Shown here in pieces: positions 44,869 to 54,209 of a DNA stretch of 64,000 nucleotides. Source of the DNA: Collinsella sp. AF23-2 (GTDB lineage Bacteria > Actinomycetota > Coriobacteriia > Coriobacteriales > Coriobacteriaceae). The translations under genes and the position numbers were made by a program. The number at the start of each line of letters is the position of its first letter. Position 1 is the stretch's first letter. Location: NCBI RefSeq assembly GCF_003459245.1, contig NZ_QRVG01000001.1:186001-250000 (forward strand). Direction: 5' to 3'. A model generated the notes under the pieces. It saw only the letters and a list, made by a program, of their open reading frames with translations, did not search any database and was not told the DNA's origin.

Positions 44869-44905
44869 GCGTTTTAGGCTGTATAGAGGGTCAGTTATAT
44901 ACCCA

Positions 44906-45137
44906 CTGTGTAAAAAACGCCAAATATGAGTACTGTTGCAAAGATAGTCACATATGTTTTATGACATTTGGGCTTCCTAGTGATATCCATTATCGTTAGG
45001 AAGCTCATTTTATTGAACCTATGGGGAATAACGTTGTCTTGCTTTTGGACAAATAGGGATTTTCGGCACTCATTGCAAGGAAATTTGCTGCTACTAAATT
45101 GGTGACAGTACTCATATTTGGCATTTTTTGCACACAG
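44906..45137. repeat. 232-bp A+T-rich element with ~31-base terminal inverted repeats
   Basis: The ends 44906-44936 and 45105-45137 are inverted copies, differing by a two-base indel and one base; they share CTGTGT at the outside and CCAAATATGAGTACTGT at the inside. The interior is A+T-rich and contains a second inverted pair (GCTTCCT near 44969 with AGGAAGC near 44998). No transposase is present. It fills most of the 366-base gap 44869-45234. An open frame across it on the minus strand has no ribosome site. MITE-like by structure; related to 2778-3011 at its ends. Confidence 0.6.
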
Positions 45138-45234
45138 AGGTCCCGAGGGGGTTCCGAGGGGCCGCGGTTTCGCCCTTTTTGCGCCGAAGCGATACACTGT
45201 TGCCGTTTGATTTCTTCGCTCAAGGAGGATGCGC

Positions 45235-46758
45235 ATGCCGTGCACAACGATTTTGGTTGGTAAGAACGCGAGCTACGACGGGTCGACGCTGGTTGCCCGC
45301 AACGAGGATTCGTCCAACGGGGTGTTTGAGCCCAAGCGCATGCGTGTTGTGCACCCCGACGAGCAGCCGCGTGTCTACACGAGTGTCTTGAGCCACCTGA
45401 CCGTTGAACTGCCCGACAATCCCATGCGTTACACAAGCGTCCCCGACGTCATCCCCGGTCACGGCATTTGGGCCGAGGCCGGCTTCAACGAGCTCAACGT
45501 TGGCATGTCCGCAACCGAGACGCTCACCACCAATGAGCGCGTCCGCGGCGCCGATCCGCTCGTGGACTATGTGCCCGCCAAGGGCAACGAGGGCGAGGAC
45601 GGCTATGTTCCGGCGCAGCCCGGCGGTCTGGGCGAGGAAGACATGGTGACCCTGGTACTGCCGTACGCCAAGTCCGCCCGTGACGGCGTACGCATCCTTG
45701 GTGACCTGCTCGAGCGCTATGGCACCTACGAGAACAACGGCATTGCTTTTAGCGATGTGGACGAGATCTGGTGGCTCGAGACCATCGGCGGCCACCACTG
45801 GATCGCCAAGCGCGTGCCCGATGACGCCTATGTGACCATGCCCAACCAGCTGGGTATCGACAGCTTTGACCTGGACGATGCTGAGGGCGCGCAGGCCGAC
45901 CACATGTGCTCCGCCGACCTGCGCTCCTGGATGGCCGAGTGGCATCTGGACCTGACGCTGGGTGTTAAGGGCGACGGTCCCGCCGCGGTCTTCAACCCGC
46001 GCGAGGCCTTTGGCTCGCACAGTGACAGCGACCATGTCTACAACACGCCGCGCGCCTGGTACATGCAGCGCTGTCTCAACCCCAGCGATGTGTGGGACGG
46101 TCCCGACGCCGACTACACGCCCGAGAGCGACGACATCCCCTGGAGCCGCGTGCCCGAGCGCAAGGTGACCCTCGAGGACATTAAGTACGTGCTTTCGAGC
46201 CACTACCAGGGCACGGAGTACGATTGCTACGGCAGCAAGGGCACGCCTGCCACGCGCAGCGCCTATCGTCCCATCGGCATCAACCGCAACAGCCAACTCG
46301 CCGTGCTGCAGCTGCGCCCCTATGCGCAGCCGGCGTATCGCGCCGTGCAGTGGATGGCCTTTGGCTCCAACTCGTTTAACGCGCTCGTGCCGCTGTACGC
46401 CAATGTCGAGACCATGCCCGAGTACTATGCCGGCACGCAGGCTCGCGTGACGTCCGAGAATTTCTATTGGGCAAATCGCCTGATTGGTGCCTTGGCCGAT
46501 GTTCGCTTTCATGAGTGCGGTCGCGCGGTCGAGGATTATCAGGAGAAGGTCGGCGGCATGGGCCACAAGCAGATTCACGACGTTGACGCTATCGTAGCCG
46601 CGCTGCCCAAGGCCGAGGTGCCTGCCGAGCTCGCCCGCGCCAACGAGGAGTTTGCCGAGCGCGTGCGCGTGGAGACCGATGCTCTTTTGGGCAAGGTGCT
46701 CTACACCACGAGCTGTGCCATGAAGAACTCCTTCGCGATGAACGACAACGTGAGGTAG
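45235..46758 (+). CDS. C69 family dipeptidase (PepD-like)
   Basis: A 507-residue N-terminal-nucleophile hydrolase. The sequence starts MPCTTILVGKNASYDGSTLV, then ARNEDS; the cysteine exposed after N-terminal processing is the expected nucleophile, as in Lactobacillus PepD. Other family blocks are GNEGEDGYVPAQPGGLGEED and EIWWLETIGGHHWIAKRVPD. It cleaves dipeptides, probably in the cytoplasm, since no signal peptide is present. The ATG at 45235 has AAGGAGG six bases upstream; an ATG at 45229 abuts that site. It lies next to the repeat element and is followed by the helical protein and AarF genes on the same strand. Confidence 0.92.
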   Translation: MPCTTILVGKNASYDGSTLVARNEDSSNGVFEPKRMRVVHPDEQPRVYTSVLSHLTVELPDNPMRYTSVPDVIPGHGIWAEAGFNELNVGMSATETLTTNERVRGADPLVDYVPAKGNEGEDGYVPAQPGGLGEEDMVTLVLPYAKSARDGVRILGDLLERYGTYENNGIAFSDVDEIWWLETIGGHHWIAKRVPDDAYVTMPNQLGIDSFDLDDAEGAQADHMCSADLRSWMAEWHLDLTLGVKGDGPAAVFNPREAFGSHSDSDHVYNTPRAWYMQRCLNPSDVWDGPDADYTPESDDIPWSRVPERKVTLEDIKYVLSSHYQGTEYDCYGSKGTPATRSAYRPIGINRNSQLAVLQLRPYAQPAYRAVQWMAFGSNSFNALVPLYANVETMPEYYAGTQARVTSENFYWANRLIGALADVRFHECGRAVEDYQEKVGGMGHKQIHDVDAIVAALPKAEVPAELARANEEFAERVRVETDALLGKVLYTTSCAMKNSFAMNDNVR

Positions 46759-46857
46759 GGATTTCCCGGCGATCGAATAGCGCTAAAACGCTTTGTCGCT
46801 TTCACTCGATCTTGGGTACAAGAACGCCAATGCAGTTGTTTATGATTGGAGACAACC

Positions 46858-47274
46858 ATGGTTATGAAACTCGATCAGCTTGTTAACGGCGCCATCAACG
46901 TTGGCTTTGGCGCTGCCGCCGTTGCCGTCGAAGGCGGCAAAAAGGTCCTCGACGACCTTAATACCAAGGGCGAACAGGTTCGCAAGGACACCGCCACCCC
47001 CGATATCGCCCGCAGTGTGTCCGACATGTTTGAGCAGGCCGGTGGCACCATCTCCGATCTGACCGAGCGCTTGGGCATGCAGGGCGAGACCGCGGCCCAG
47101 CGCGTGCTCGACGAGCTCATCCTGGCCCGCGTCCGCGTCATGACCGCCCCCGAGCGCACGGCCTTCCTGGCCCATGTGCGCGACATCGTCGATTCGGTCG
47201 AGGACAACGTGACCTCGGTGCCCGTCGAGTCCGTTGAGCCCGACGATGCGAAGGATACCGAAGAGGCCGAGTAG
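46858..47274 (+). CDS. Small helical (phasin-like) hypothetical protein
   Basis: A 138-residue, largely alpha-helical protein without signal or membrane segment. It begins MVMKLDQLVNGAINVGFGAA, has an amphipathic helix (ARSVSDMFEQAGGTISDLTE) and ends in an acidic tail (SVEPDDAKDTEEAE). It resembles phasin or poly-granule-associated helical proteins, which are often encoded beside AarF/UbiB kinases; that link is inference. The ATG at 46858 has GGAG six bases upstream. The AarF gene starts eight bases after its stop. Confidence 0.6.
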   Translation: MVMKLDQLVNGAINVGFGAAAVAVEGGKKVLDDLNTKGEQVRKDTATPDIARSVSDMFEQAGGTISDLTERLGMQGETAAQRVLDELILARVRVMTAPERTAFLAHVRDIVDSVEDNVTSVPVESVEPDDAKDTEEAE

Positions 47275-47282
47275 CAGCGCAG

Positions 47283-49046
47283 ATGGCAGATTCCACCACC
47301 GATTACAACAATCTAGATCCCTTGGGTGACGAGGCGGCGGTTGTCGATGAGGTCGACGCCGCCGTCTCGGGCGCTCGCAAGAAGCCGCGCGCTGTCGATA
47401 TGGTCCCCGAGGAGCCCGACGCGATGGCGCCGGACGAGGAATACCAGCTCACGCCGGCGGGTCGTCGCGAACGCATCGGGCAGATTGTTCGCCTGGTCAA
47501 AAAGTACCGCGTGTGGGATAACCTCACGCCGGTTCGTTTGCGCCGCCTGCTCGAGGAACTCGGCCCCATGTTCGTCAAGATGGGGCAGATTCTGGCCAAC
47601 CGGTCCGAGATTCTGCCGCAGCGGTTTTGCGACGAGCTGCGTCGTCTGCGCTCCGACGTGGAGCCGGTGCCGTACGAGGTCGTACTCAGTTGTCTGGAAG
47701 AAGAATACGGCCTGCGCCTGGGGGAGATGTTCGATGCGATCGACCCCAATCCGCTTGGTAGCGCATCGCTCGCGCAGGTGCACCGCGCTCGTCTGGTGAC
47801 GGGCGAGGACGTGGCCGTCAAGGTGCAGCGCCCCGGTGCGCAGCAGGTTATGGCACAGGACATCGATATCATCCGCTCGGTGGTGCGTATCGTTTCCAAG
47901 TTCGTCAACACCGATCAATTCGTTGACCTGCACGGCGTAGTCGAGGAGTTGTGGACCTCGTTTCGCGAGGAGACCAACTTTTTGGCCGAGGCCAAAAACC
48001 TCAACGACTTCTACGAGTTCCATAAGAGTGTTCATGGCGTGACGTGCCCTAAATCCTATCTGGACCTGTGCACCGAGCACGTGGTGGTTATGGACTACGT
48101 CGACGGCATTTCGATCGCCGATCCTGAACGCTTGGTGGCCGAGGGCTATGACTTGGAAAAGATCGGTGCCGCAATCGTCGAGGACTACTCGACGCAGGTG
48201 CTCGATGACGGCTTTTTCCATGCCGACCCGCATGCGGGAAACATTATTCTCAAGGACGGCATCGTTTACTTTATCGACTTGGGCATGGTCGGACGCATGT
48301 CGAGTCACGATCGCGGTATCGTCAAGGACATGATTTTCGCCGTGGCCGAGGGTGACGTGCCCAAGCTCAAGGATTCGCTCATGCGCTTCGCCGTGACGCG
48401 TGGCGATTCGGCAGAGCTCGATCATTCGGCCTTTTTGTCCGATTTGGACTTTATCGTCGCAGACTTTGCGGGCCTCGACCTGAAGGATCTGGATATCGGC
48501 GAGTTTTTGACCTCGCTGTTAAACCTGGCGCGCAAAAATGACGTTGAGCTGCCGAGCGTGGTGACGATGTTCGCGCGCGGCATGGTGACGCTCGAGGGTT
48601 TGCTGACCGAGTACATGCCCAACGTCAACATGATCCAGATCATCCAAACGCACATTAAAAACGAGAAAAGCACCTATGCGCGCGTGCGCGACATGGGGCG
48701 CGATCTTGCCGCGAGCAGCTATCGCGCGGCGAAGGGCTCGCTCGAGGCGGCCGAGTATCTTGGCCTGGCTTCGCGCATGCTCACGCGCGGCCAGCTTAAG
48801 GTGAACACGCAGATCATGAGCAGCGATAAGGCGCTGCGACAGCTGGGCGGAATTATCGACCGTATGTCGATGGCAATTGTGATTGCTGGCCTGTTTATCG
48901 GTTCGTCGGTGGTGTACTACGCGCGCATCGAGCCGGTTGTGTTTGGTATTCCGGTCATTGGCTTTATGGGCTACGTCAGCGCACTGGTGCTGGCGCTTAT
49001 GCTGGGCCGCAATATCTGGCTCAACAGTCACGGCGGCAAGCACTAG
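47283..49046 (+). CDS. AarF/ABC1/UbiB kinase family protein
   Basis: A 587-residue atypical kinase-like ATPase. The N-terminal KxGQ-equivalent block is GPMFVKMGQILANRSEILP, the Ala-rich loop is PLGSASLAQVHRA with its VAVKVQRPG lysine, the catalytic loop is FHADPHAGN and the DFG-equivalent is IDLGMVGRM. Two C-terminal transmembrane helices (about 520-585) anchor it. In other bacteria the family supports ubiquinone synthesis or lipid handling; this organism may not make ubiquinone, so the role is open. The ribosome site is weak, which fits translational coupling with the preceding gene. Confidence 0.9.
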   Translation: MADSTTDYNNLDPLGDEAAVVDEVDAAVSGARKKPRAVDMVPEEPDAMAPDEEYQLTPAGRRERIGQIVRLVKKYRVWDNLTPVRLRRLLEELGPMFVKMGQILANRSEILPQRFCDELRRLRSDVEPVPYEVVLSCLEEEYGLRLGEMFDAIDPNPLGSASLAQVHRARLVTGEDVAVKVQRPGAQQVMAQDIDIIRSVVRIVSKFVNTDQFVDLHGVVEELWTSFREETNFLAEAKNLNDFYEFHKSVHGVTCPKSYLDLCTEHVVVMDYVDGISIADPERLVAEGYDLEKIGAAIVEDYSTQVLDDGFFHADPHAGNIILKDGIVYFIDLGMVGRMSSHDRGIVKDMIFAVAEGDVPKLKDSLMRFAVTRGDSAELDHSAFLSDLDFIVADFAGLDLKDLDIGEFLTSLLNLARKNDVELPSVVTMFARGMVTLEGLLTEYMPNVNMIQIIQTHIKNEKSTYARVRDMGRDLAASSYRAAKGSLEAAEYLGLASRMLTRGQLKVNTQIMSSDKALRQLGGIIDRMSMAIVIAGLFIGSSVVYYARIEPVVFGIPVIGFMGYVSALVLALMLGRNIWLNSHGGKH

Positions 49047-49097
49047 AGGCCGCGACCGTCACCGCATTTTCCTATCGCAAACAATAGCTTTTACCTT

Positions 49098-49125
49098 GGG
49101 CTTCGCCTGCGTGCGAGGCCCTTTT
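49098..49125 (+). terminator. Intrinsic terminator after the AarF gene
   Basis: GGGCTTCGC (49098-49106) pairs with GCGAGGCCC (49113-49121), with one G-T pair, followed by TTTT. Confidence 0.75.
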
Positions 49126-49167
49126 GCGTGATACCATTTTGACGGTAATAATCGATGGCCTAGATGG

Positions 49168-49332
49168 TGGTGCGGAGACGCATGAATGCGCGGTTTACCT
49201 GCGCGTTTGGGAGAATTGGGGTGCAAGTCCCCGGCTGTACCAGTAACCGTAATTCCTCTTGGCTCGGGATGTTCGCGTCGCAGATCGGACGACGTGCCCG
49301 AGTCGTTAAGGTTAAGTCGGATCGCCTCCCAT
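49168..49332 (+). promoter_or_regulatory. Cobalamin (B12) riboswitch
   Basis: The conserved core is visible: GGGAGAATTGGGGTGCAAG at 49209-49227, then TCCCCGGCTG and the B12-box-like CCAGTAACCGTAA (49240-49252). A peripheral hairpin (CTCGGG with CCCGAG, about 49263-49302) follows, and the 3' closing block AGTCGGATCGCC lies at 49315-49326. A stem GCGGC...GCCGC near 49341-49360 and a G-rich, C-rich stretch at 49385-49402 could be the expression platform. It is followed 145 bases later by the surface-protein start. The 431-base gap 49047-49477 thus holds a terminator and this riboswitch. Confidence 0.85.
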
Positions 49333-49477
49333 CTTGCATGCGGCTGCGGCGTATGCCGCCGGTGTGCATAGGGCTCTGGAGGGAAGGGGGACCCCGATGG
49401 GGGAACTCGAGCGCAACATGCGCGATGACGTGGGGCAGCCTCAAGGCAACGCTCCAAGTACAGACAGTAGGAGACAA

Positions 49478-52400
49478 ATGGATATGTTTGTGGACGAGCG
49501 CCAGCGCGTCTCGCATCGCCGTGGCGCGATTGCGCGCGGTGTAGCTAAGCGCGGCCTGGTGGCATTCCTGGCCTTCGCGATGGCCTTTGGCACCACGCCG
49601 GCTCAGCTGTGGGCCGAGGGCGCCGAGGGCATTGCCGAGGCTGTGGCTCAGGCTGCGACGCCGGACGAGGGTGCAGCGCCTGCGGATGGTGCTGCCGACC
49701 AGGGTAAGGCCGAGGTTTCGGATTCCGAGGGCGCGCCTGCAGCTAGTGCCGCCACTACAGAGGCGGCAACTGGCGACGAAGGCTCGGCGACGGGGGAGAG
49801 CCCTGCCACGAGCGTGCAGTCTTCGATGGCATCCGCTGGCCAAGCAGGATCTGCCGCCGCGACTGCCGTCCAGACAGAGAACCCGACAGAAACCGGCGAT
49901 GTCGCCAAGAAGCAAGTCGAGGTCTCGTTCTCGATTGTCGGCACCGATGCCGACGGCAAGGCTCAGACCTGGGTGGCACCTACGCAACTCAAGCTCGACG
50001 AGGGCGCGACGGCTGCGGACGCCTTCGTTAAGCTGCAGCAGAAGACGGGCTTCAAGGCGGACTACGATGCAAACACGGCATACGGGTTCTACCTCAAGAG
50101 CATTACGTCCCCGACGGATAGCCGCACGCTTGCCTACGACGCGACAACTGGTGCCTTCTGGCAGCTCTTTGTTGATGGCGCGTCTTCCTCGGTTGGCGCG
50201 AGCAGCGTCAAGCTCACCCAGGGGCAGAAGATTGAGTTTGCCTATACGGCTGGTAGCTCGTCCCCTGTCGTTAAGGACCAGCTTGCTGCGAATGTGACCG
50301 TCATTGGTCGCGATGCCCAGGGCAAGACTCAGACTTGGGTCGATAACGCGCAGTATGTGGTGACGTCCGGCTCGAGCGCACTTGACCTTACGAAGGTCGC
50401 GCTCGAGGCGAATGACATCGACGCCGTTGCTGCGGGCTCCTTCATTCTGAGCCTTAAGTACAACGGCGTTGAGCTGGGTACGCCGCTCGATTATTCGACC
50501 CATTGGCAGCTGTTCATTAACGGCAAGTCGAGCGACTACACGGCAGACAATGTCACCATTCATGCTGGCGATACCGTTACGTGGTTCTACGGTGGCTGGG
50601 GCGACCAGTTGCCGTCCGATTCCGTCCATGCTTCCGTTCAGGTCCTCGGTAAGGACAAGAACGGCAAGCAGCAGGTTTGGGCTTCGACGGGCCAGACGAG
50701 TCTCAAGGCGGGTTCTACTGCCAAGGATCTCCTTGAGCAGACCGGCCTTACTCTCGATGCTGGCGAATCGTCTTGGGGCTGGTTCCTCAACGGCATTACT
50801 TCGCCGTTCGATGGTAAGTCCTATGGCTGGGATGCTGCGACCAATAGCTATTGGCGCTTCTACGTAAATGGCAAGTTCGCCGACGTTGGCGCCGGTGCCT
50901 ACAAGCTCCAGGAGGGTGACGCCGTCACCTTTATGTATGGTGCTGGCGCCGATGCCCTCCCCGGTCAGGTTCTTGGGTCCGTCGATGTTATCGGTCCCGA
51001 TGTCAACGGCAACAATACTCGCTGGGGCTCGGCAAGCAATGTTTCTCTGCCCGAAGGCTCTACGGCCCAGGACCTTATTGAGACGGTTCTGAAGGCGAAA
51101 AGCGTTGATTACAAAGCCTCCCAGAGCGGTGCATACTGGTTCCTGAATTCCATTACTTCGCCGTTCGATCACAAGCCGTATGTCTGGGATGCTGCGACCA
51201 ATAAATATTGGCATCTGTATATCAATGGAGAGCCCTCCTTACTCTGCGCCAATCAGATTACGCTCAAGAGCGACGATAAGGTTACGCTTGCCTATACCAC
51301 CGACGATTCGCCCATGCCCGATCCTGACAAGATTGTCGTGGACCCGAGTGCGACGACTCCTGATTGGGATGCCGAGTGGGCCGGCTACGGTAACAGTGGC
51401 AACGGTTCGACCGTAACGGATGCCAAGACGCCTGCGCAGGCCGCTGGTCTTAAGTGGGCCTTCGATTGGAAGGCCGAGTCTGGCCAGCAGTATGCCAACT
51501 GCAGCGAGCCTGTCATTGCTAACGGTTTTGTGTACATCGCGACCGAGAACGAGCTCATTAAGATCGATTCGTCCACGGGTAAAAAGGTTGCCTCTGCGCC
51601 GCTTGCCTCCAAGGTGAGCTATACCTCTCGTCCGATCTATGCCAATGGCCTTATCATCGTTCCGCTCAACGGCGGTGCGGTCCAGGCGATTACTGCGGAC
51701 AAGCTGATCTGCAAGTGGCTGACGCCTGGTTTGACGGACTTGACGCAGAGCTCCTGCACCGTGGTTTCGGATGGCGAGTACATCTATGTTGGTACGGTCG
51801 ATATTTCGTATGACGAGAACTACAACGCGACCTACGGCAACGGCTCCCTGAAGCGTATCAAGATTGCCACGGGCGAAGTCTCTTGGCAGAACATTGACCC
51901 TTCCGAGGGCTATTATTGGACTGGTGCTGCGCTGACGGATAAGTACACCATTGTTCCTACGAGCGCGGGCACGCTTAAGTGCATTGATAAGACGACGGGC
52001 GATGTCGTTTCGACCATGAAGCTCGGCGCTGTCGCAAATGCCGATTGCATTGCCGATCCGTCCAATGGTTCGACCTTCTATCAGATGACGCACGACGGAA
52101 TGCTCCATGTGATTTCGCTTTCGGCAAAGGGCGTGCTGAGTGAACAGAAGACGGTTGATCTGGGCCTTACGAATAATCTGAGCGCCCCTGCGGTGTCTGG
52201 TGACAATCTGATTGTCGGCGGACAGACGGCTAAGGGCTCTGCTCTGGTTCTCTATAACCTGAAGACGGGTAAGACCACGATGGTCGCTGCTGCCGACGGC
52301 AAGGCGCTGCCGGCTGGCCTCAACGGTATTGCTGCTACTCCGCTGGTGAGTGTTCAGGGCGGCAAGACCTACGTGTACTTCACCGTGAACAGCGCGGATA

Positions 52401-53269
52401 GCAAGGATTACGTCAACTACTCTGCTGGTGGTGGCGTGTATCGCTATACGCTCGGCGACGCAGAGGCGACGCAGATTTATGATGCGGCCGGCCATTACCA
52501 ATACTGTGACTCTCCGGTCATTGCCGATGCTTCTGGCAACCTCTACTACATCAATGATTCGGGCATGCTGTTCAAGCTCGGGGCTGTTGAGTCTTGGACG
52601 GTTGCCTTTAATTCCAACGGCGGGTCTGCTTGCGACACTAAGTTTGTGGCTACGGCCGACGGCAAGCTGGTCAAGCCGGCCGATCCGACGCGCGATGGCT
52701 ACACTTTCGGCGGTTGGTTCACCGATGAGGCTTGCACGCAGGCGTATGACTTCAGTACGCCGGTGACGGCCGATCTGACGCTGTATGCCAAGTGGACCAA
52801 GAATGCCGTTAACCCTGGCGGCAATGGCGGTTCTGGCACTAATGGTGGCAACGGTGGCGCTGGCAACGGTTCCGGCGCTGGCGCTGGCACTGGCACTGGC
52901 ACTGGCACGGGTTCCGGCTCCGGCACGAAGGGCCAGCAGGCCGGCGGCGCTATCGCCCCGGGTCAGAAGCCGGTGACCAAGACGACGGTGTCGACCAAGA
53001 CCGAGACCAAGGACAACAAGTCCGACAAGAAGGACTCCGATAAGTCCGATAAGAAGGACGAGAAGAAGTCTGACAAGAAGGACAGCAAGTCCGACAAGAA
53101 GTCCGATTCCAAGTCCGATACGGGTGCTGCTTCCACGACCACTGCTAAGAAGTCCTCTAGTGCTTCCGAGCAGGAGACTGGCACCAACCCGCTCGCCATC
53201 GTTGGCATCGCCGCCGGCGTCATCGGTCTCGCCATCGTCGGCGTGTTCGTGTTCACCAAACGTCGGTAG
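49478..53269 (+). CDS. B12-riboswitch-controlled surface protein with four DUF4430 domains
   Basis: A 1263-residue exported protein. A basic N-terminus and signal (RGLVAFLAFAMAFGTTPAQL) lead to an Ala/Glu-rich linker. Four DUF4430 (transcobalamin-like) domains follow at about 145-265, 266-380, 381-494 and 495-616; each has the VxVxGxDxxGxxQxW opening and the LFINGKxS hairpin. A PQQ-type beta-propeller occupies about 655-1037. One Listeria-Bacteroides repeat (FNSNGGSACD ... GYTFGGWFTDEAC) precedes a Gly-rich and Lys/Ser/Asp-rich linker and a C-terminal helix with the tail FTKRR. The ATG at 49478 has TAGGAGA upstream; an in-frame ATG at 49397 is an alternative. Likely binds corrinoid at the surface; inferred. 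Confidence 0.8.
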   Translation: MDMFVDERQRVSHRRGAIARGVAKRGLVAFLAFAMAFGTTPAQLWAEGAEGIAEAVAQAATPDEGAAPADGAADQGKAEVSDSEGAPAASAATTEAATGDEGSATGESPATSVQSSMASAGQAGSAAATAVQTENPTETGDVAKKQVEVSFSIVGTDADGKAQTWVAPTQLKLDEGATAADAFVKLQQKTGFKADYDANTAYGFYLKSITSPTDSRTLAYDATTGAFWQLFVDGASSSVGASSVKLTQGQKIEFAYTAGSSSPVVKDQLAANVTVIGRDAQGKTQTWVDNAQYVVTSGSSALDLTKVALEANDIDAVAAGSFILSLKYNGVELGTPLDYSTHWQLFINGKSSDYTADNVTIHAGDTVTWFYGGWGDQLPSDSVHASVQVLGKDKNGKQQVWASTGQTSLKAGSTAKDLLEQTGLTLDAGESSWGWFLNGITSPFDGKSYGWDAATNSYWRFYVNGKFADVGAGAYKLQEGDAVTFMYGAGADALPGQVLGSVDVIGPDVNGNNTRWGSASNVSLPEGSTAQDLIETVLKAKSVDYKASQSGAYWFLNSITSPFDHKPYVWDAATNKYWHLYINGEPSLLCANQITLKSDDKVTLAYTTDDSPMPDPDKIVVDPSATTPDWDAEWAGYGNSGNGSTVTDAKTPAQAAGLKWAFDWKAESGQQYANCSEPVIANGFVYIATENELIKIDSSTGKKVASAPLASKVSYTSRPIYANGLIIVPLNGGAVQAITADKLICKWLTPGLTDLTQSSCTVVSDGEYIYVGTVDISYDENYNATYGNGSLKRIKIATGEVSWQNIDPSEGYYWTGAALTDKYTIVPTSAGTLKCIDKTTGDVVSTMKLGAVANADCIADPSNGSTFYQMTHDGMLHVISLSAKGVLSEQKTVDLGLTNNLSAPAVSGDNLIVGGQTAKGSALVLYNLKTGKTTMVAAADGKALPAGLNGIAATPLVSVQGGKTYVYFTVNSADSKDYVNYSAGGGVYRYTLGDAEATQIYDAAGHYQYCDSPVIADASGNLYYINDSGMLFKLGAVESWTVAFNSNGGSACDTKFVATADGKLVKPADPTRDGYTFGGWFTDEACTQAYDFSTPVTADLTLYAKWTKNAVNPGGNGGSGTNGGNGGAGNGSGAGAGTGTGTGTGSGSGTKGQQAGGAIAPGQKPVTKTTVSTKTETKDNKSDKKDSDKSDKKDEKKSDKKDSKSDKKSDSKSDTGAASTTTAKKSSSASEQETGTNPLAIVGIAAGVIGLAIVGVFVFTKRR

Positions 53270-53278
53270 GTGAGGGCT

Positions 53279-54187
53279 GTGTCCAATAAATCCAAGGACG
53301 CTGACCCCAAGCAACCAGATTCCTCGTTTATCCAGCTTGACGATGCAAAGCAAAAGGGCGCCGCTTCGGCGGCGTCCGCCCCTCGCCGCAAGGCGCTCCT
53401 CGGCGTTCTGACTGCCGCGTGCACCATTCTGATCGTCGTCTCGCTGGGTTTCGTCCATCCTTCCGCAAGCGGTGCCTGGTCTATCGACTGGATCATTCAG
53501 GCCGTGACGGGGGAGAGCGTCGTCACCAAGGACACCAAGGCGTCTGGCTCGTCTGCCGCTTCGGGCGAGGCCAGTTCCAAGGATTCCAAGTCATCGAATG
53601 ACGCAAAAGATGAGTCCAAGCATTCTGATGAGTCCAAGTCCAAGGACGATTCCGAGTCTTCAAACAAGGAATCGGACAAGAACTCGGATAACAAGAAGTC
53701 CGAGGACCAGGACGGCAAGAAGTCTGGCGATAAATCCGCTGCCCAAAATACGGGAGCCGGTGATACTTCCAATGCGTCTGGCGGTGCTTCTTCGGGCGGT
53801 GGCCAGTCGTCTGATGGAGTTTCATCCTCTAATGGTGGAAACGCCTCCTCGGGCGGCCAGAGCGGCTCGCAGGAGTCCAGCTACGTAACAGTGACGGTTT
53901 CGGTCACATCGAGCGCTGTGGGCAATCCTGTGTCTTCTGGTGGCACCTTTACCTTTAACGAAGGCGCTACCGTCTACGATGCCCTGTGCGCGCTGGGCCT
54001 TTCTGTCAACGCACATGGCTCGTCGTACGGCACGTATGTCTCCGCGATTGGTGGTTTGGCCGAGAAACAGTACGGCGGTACGAGCGGCTGGATGTACTCC
54101 GTCAACGGCACAACGCCCATGACGGCCTGCAGCAACTACGTTCTCTCCAACGGCGACAACGTGGTCTGGTATTACGTTACAGGCTAG
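53279..54187 (+). CDS. Membrane-anchored protein with one DUF4430 domain
   Basis: A 302-residue protein starting 10 bases after the preceding gene. A short basic cytoplasmic N-terminus and one transmembrane helix (ALLGVLTAACTILIVVSLGF) are followed by about 110 residues rich in Ser, Lys, Asp and Gly. The C-terminal DUF4430 domain has GGTFTFNEGATVYDALCALG, GGTSGWMYSVNGTTP and the end NVVWYYVTG. It would project the domain from the membrane, where it could receive a ligand from the larger protein. I chose the GTG at 53279 because TAGG lies eight bases upstream; GTG 53270 is the alternative. It shares the riboswitch-controlled transcript and ends in a terminator. Confidence 0.8.
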   Translation: MSNKSKDADPKQPDSSFIQLDDAKQKGAASAASAPRRKALLGVLTAACTILIVVSLGFVHPSASGAWSIDWIIQAVTGESVVTKDTKASGSSAASGEASSKDSKSSNDAKDESKHSDESKSKDDSESSNKESDKNSDNKKSEDQDGKKSGDKSAAQNTGAGDTSNASGGASSGGGQSSDGVSSSNGGNASSGGQSGSQESSYVTVTVSVTSSAVGNPVSSGGTFTFNEGATVYDALCALGLSVNAHGSSYGTYVSAIGGLAEKQYGGTSGWMYSVNGTTPMTACSNYVLSNGDNVVWYYVTG

Positions 54188-54209
54188 AGGCCTCGACATA
54201 GCGCGCCAG

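Noticed and set aside
44895-45245. A 116-codon minus-strand frame before the dipeptidase
   Set aside because: It spans the whole inverted-repeat element and the dipeptidase ribosome site; it is more likely repeat-derived than a gene.
52820-53120. Short tandem GGC/ACT and AAGTCCGAC repeats as a regulatory array
   Set aside because: They are in frame and simply encode the Gly-rich and Lys/Ser/Asp-rich linkers of the surface protein.
51239-53458. A 739-codon open frame antisense to the DUF4430 surface protein
   Set aside because: Composition is Arg/Gly/Ile-rich, with no domain; the plus-strand frame has clear domains and a signal peptide.
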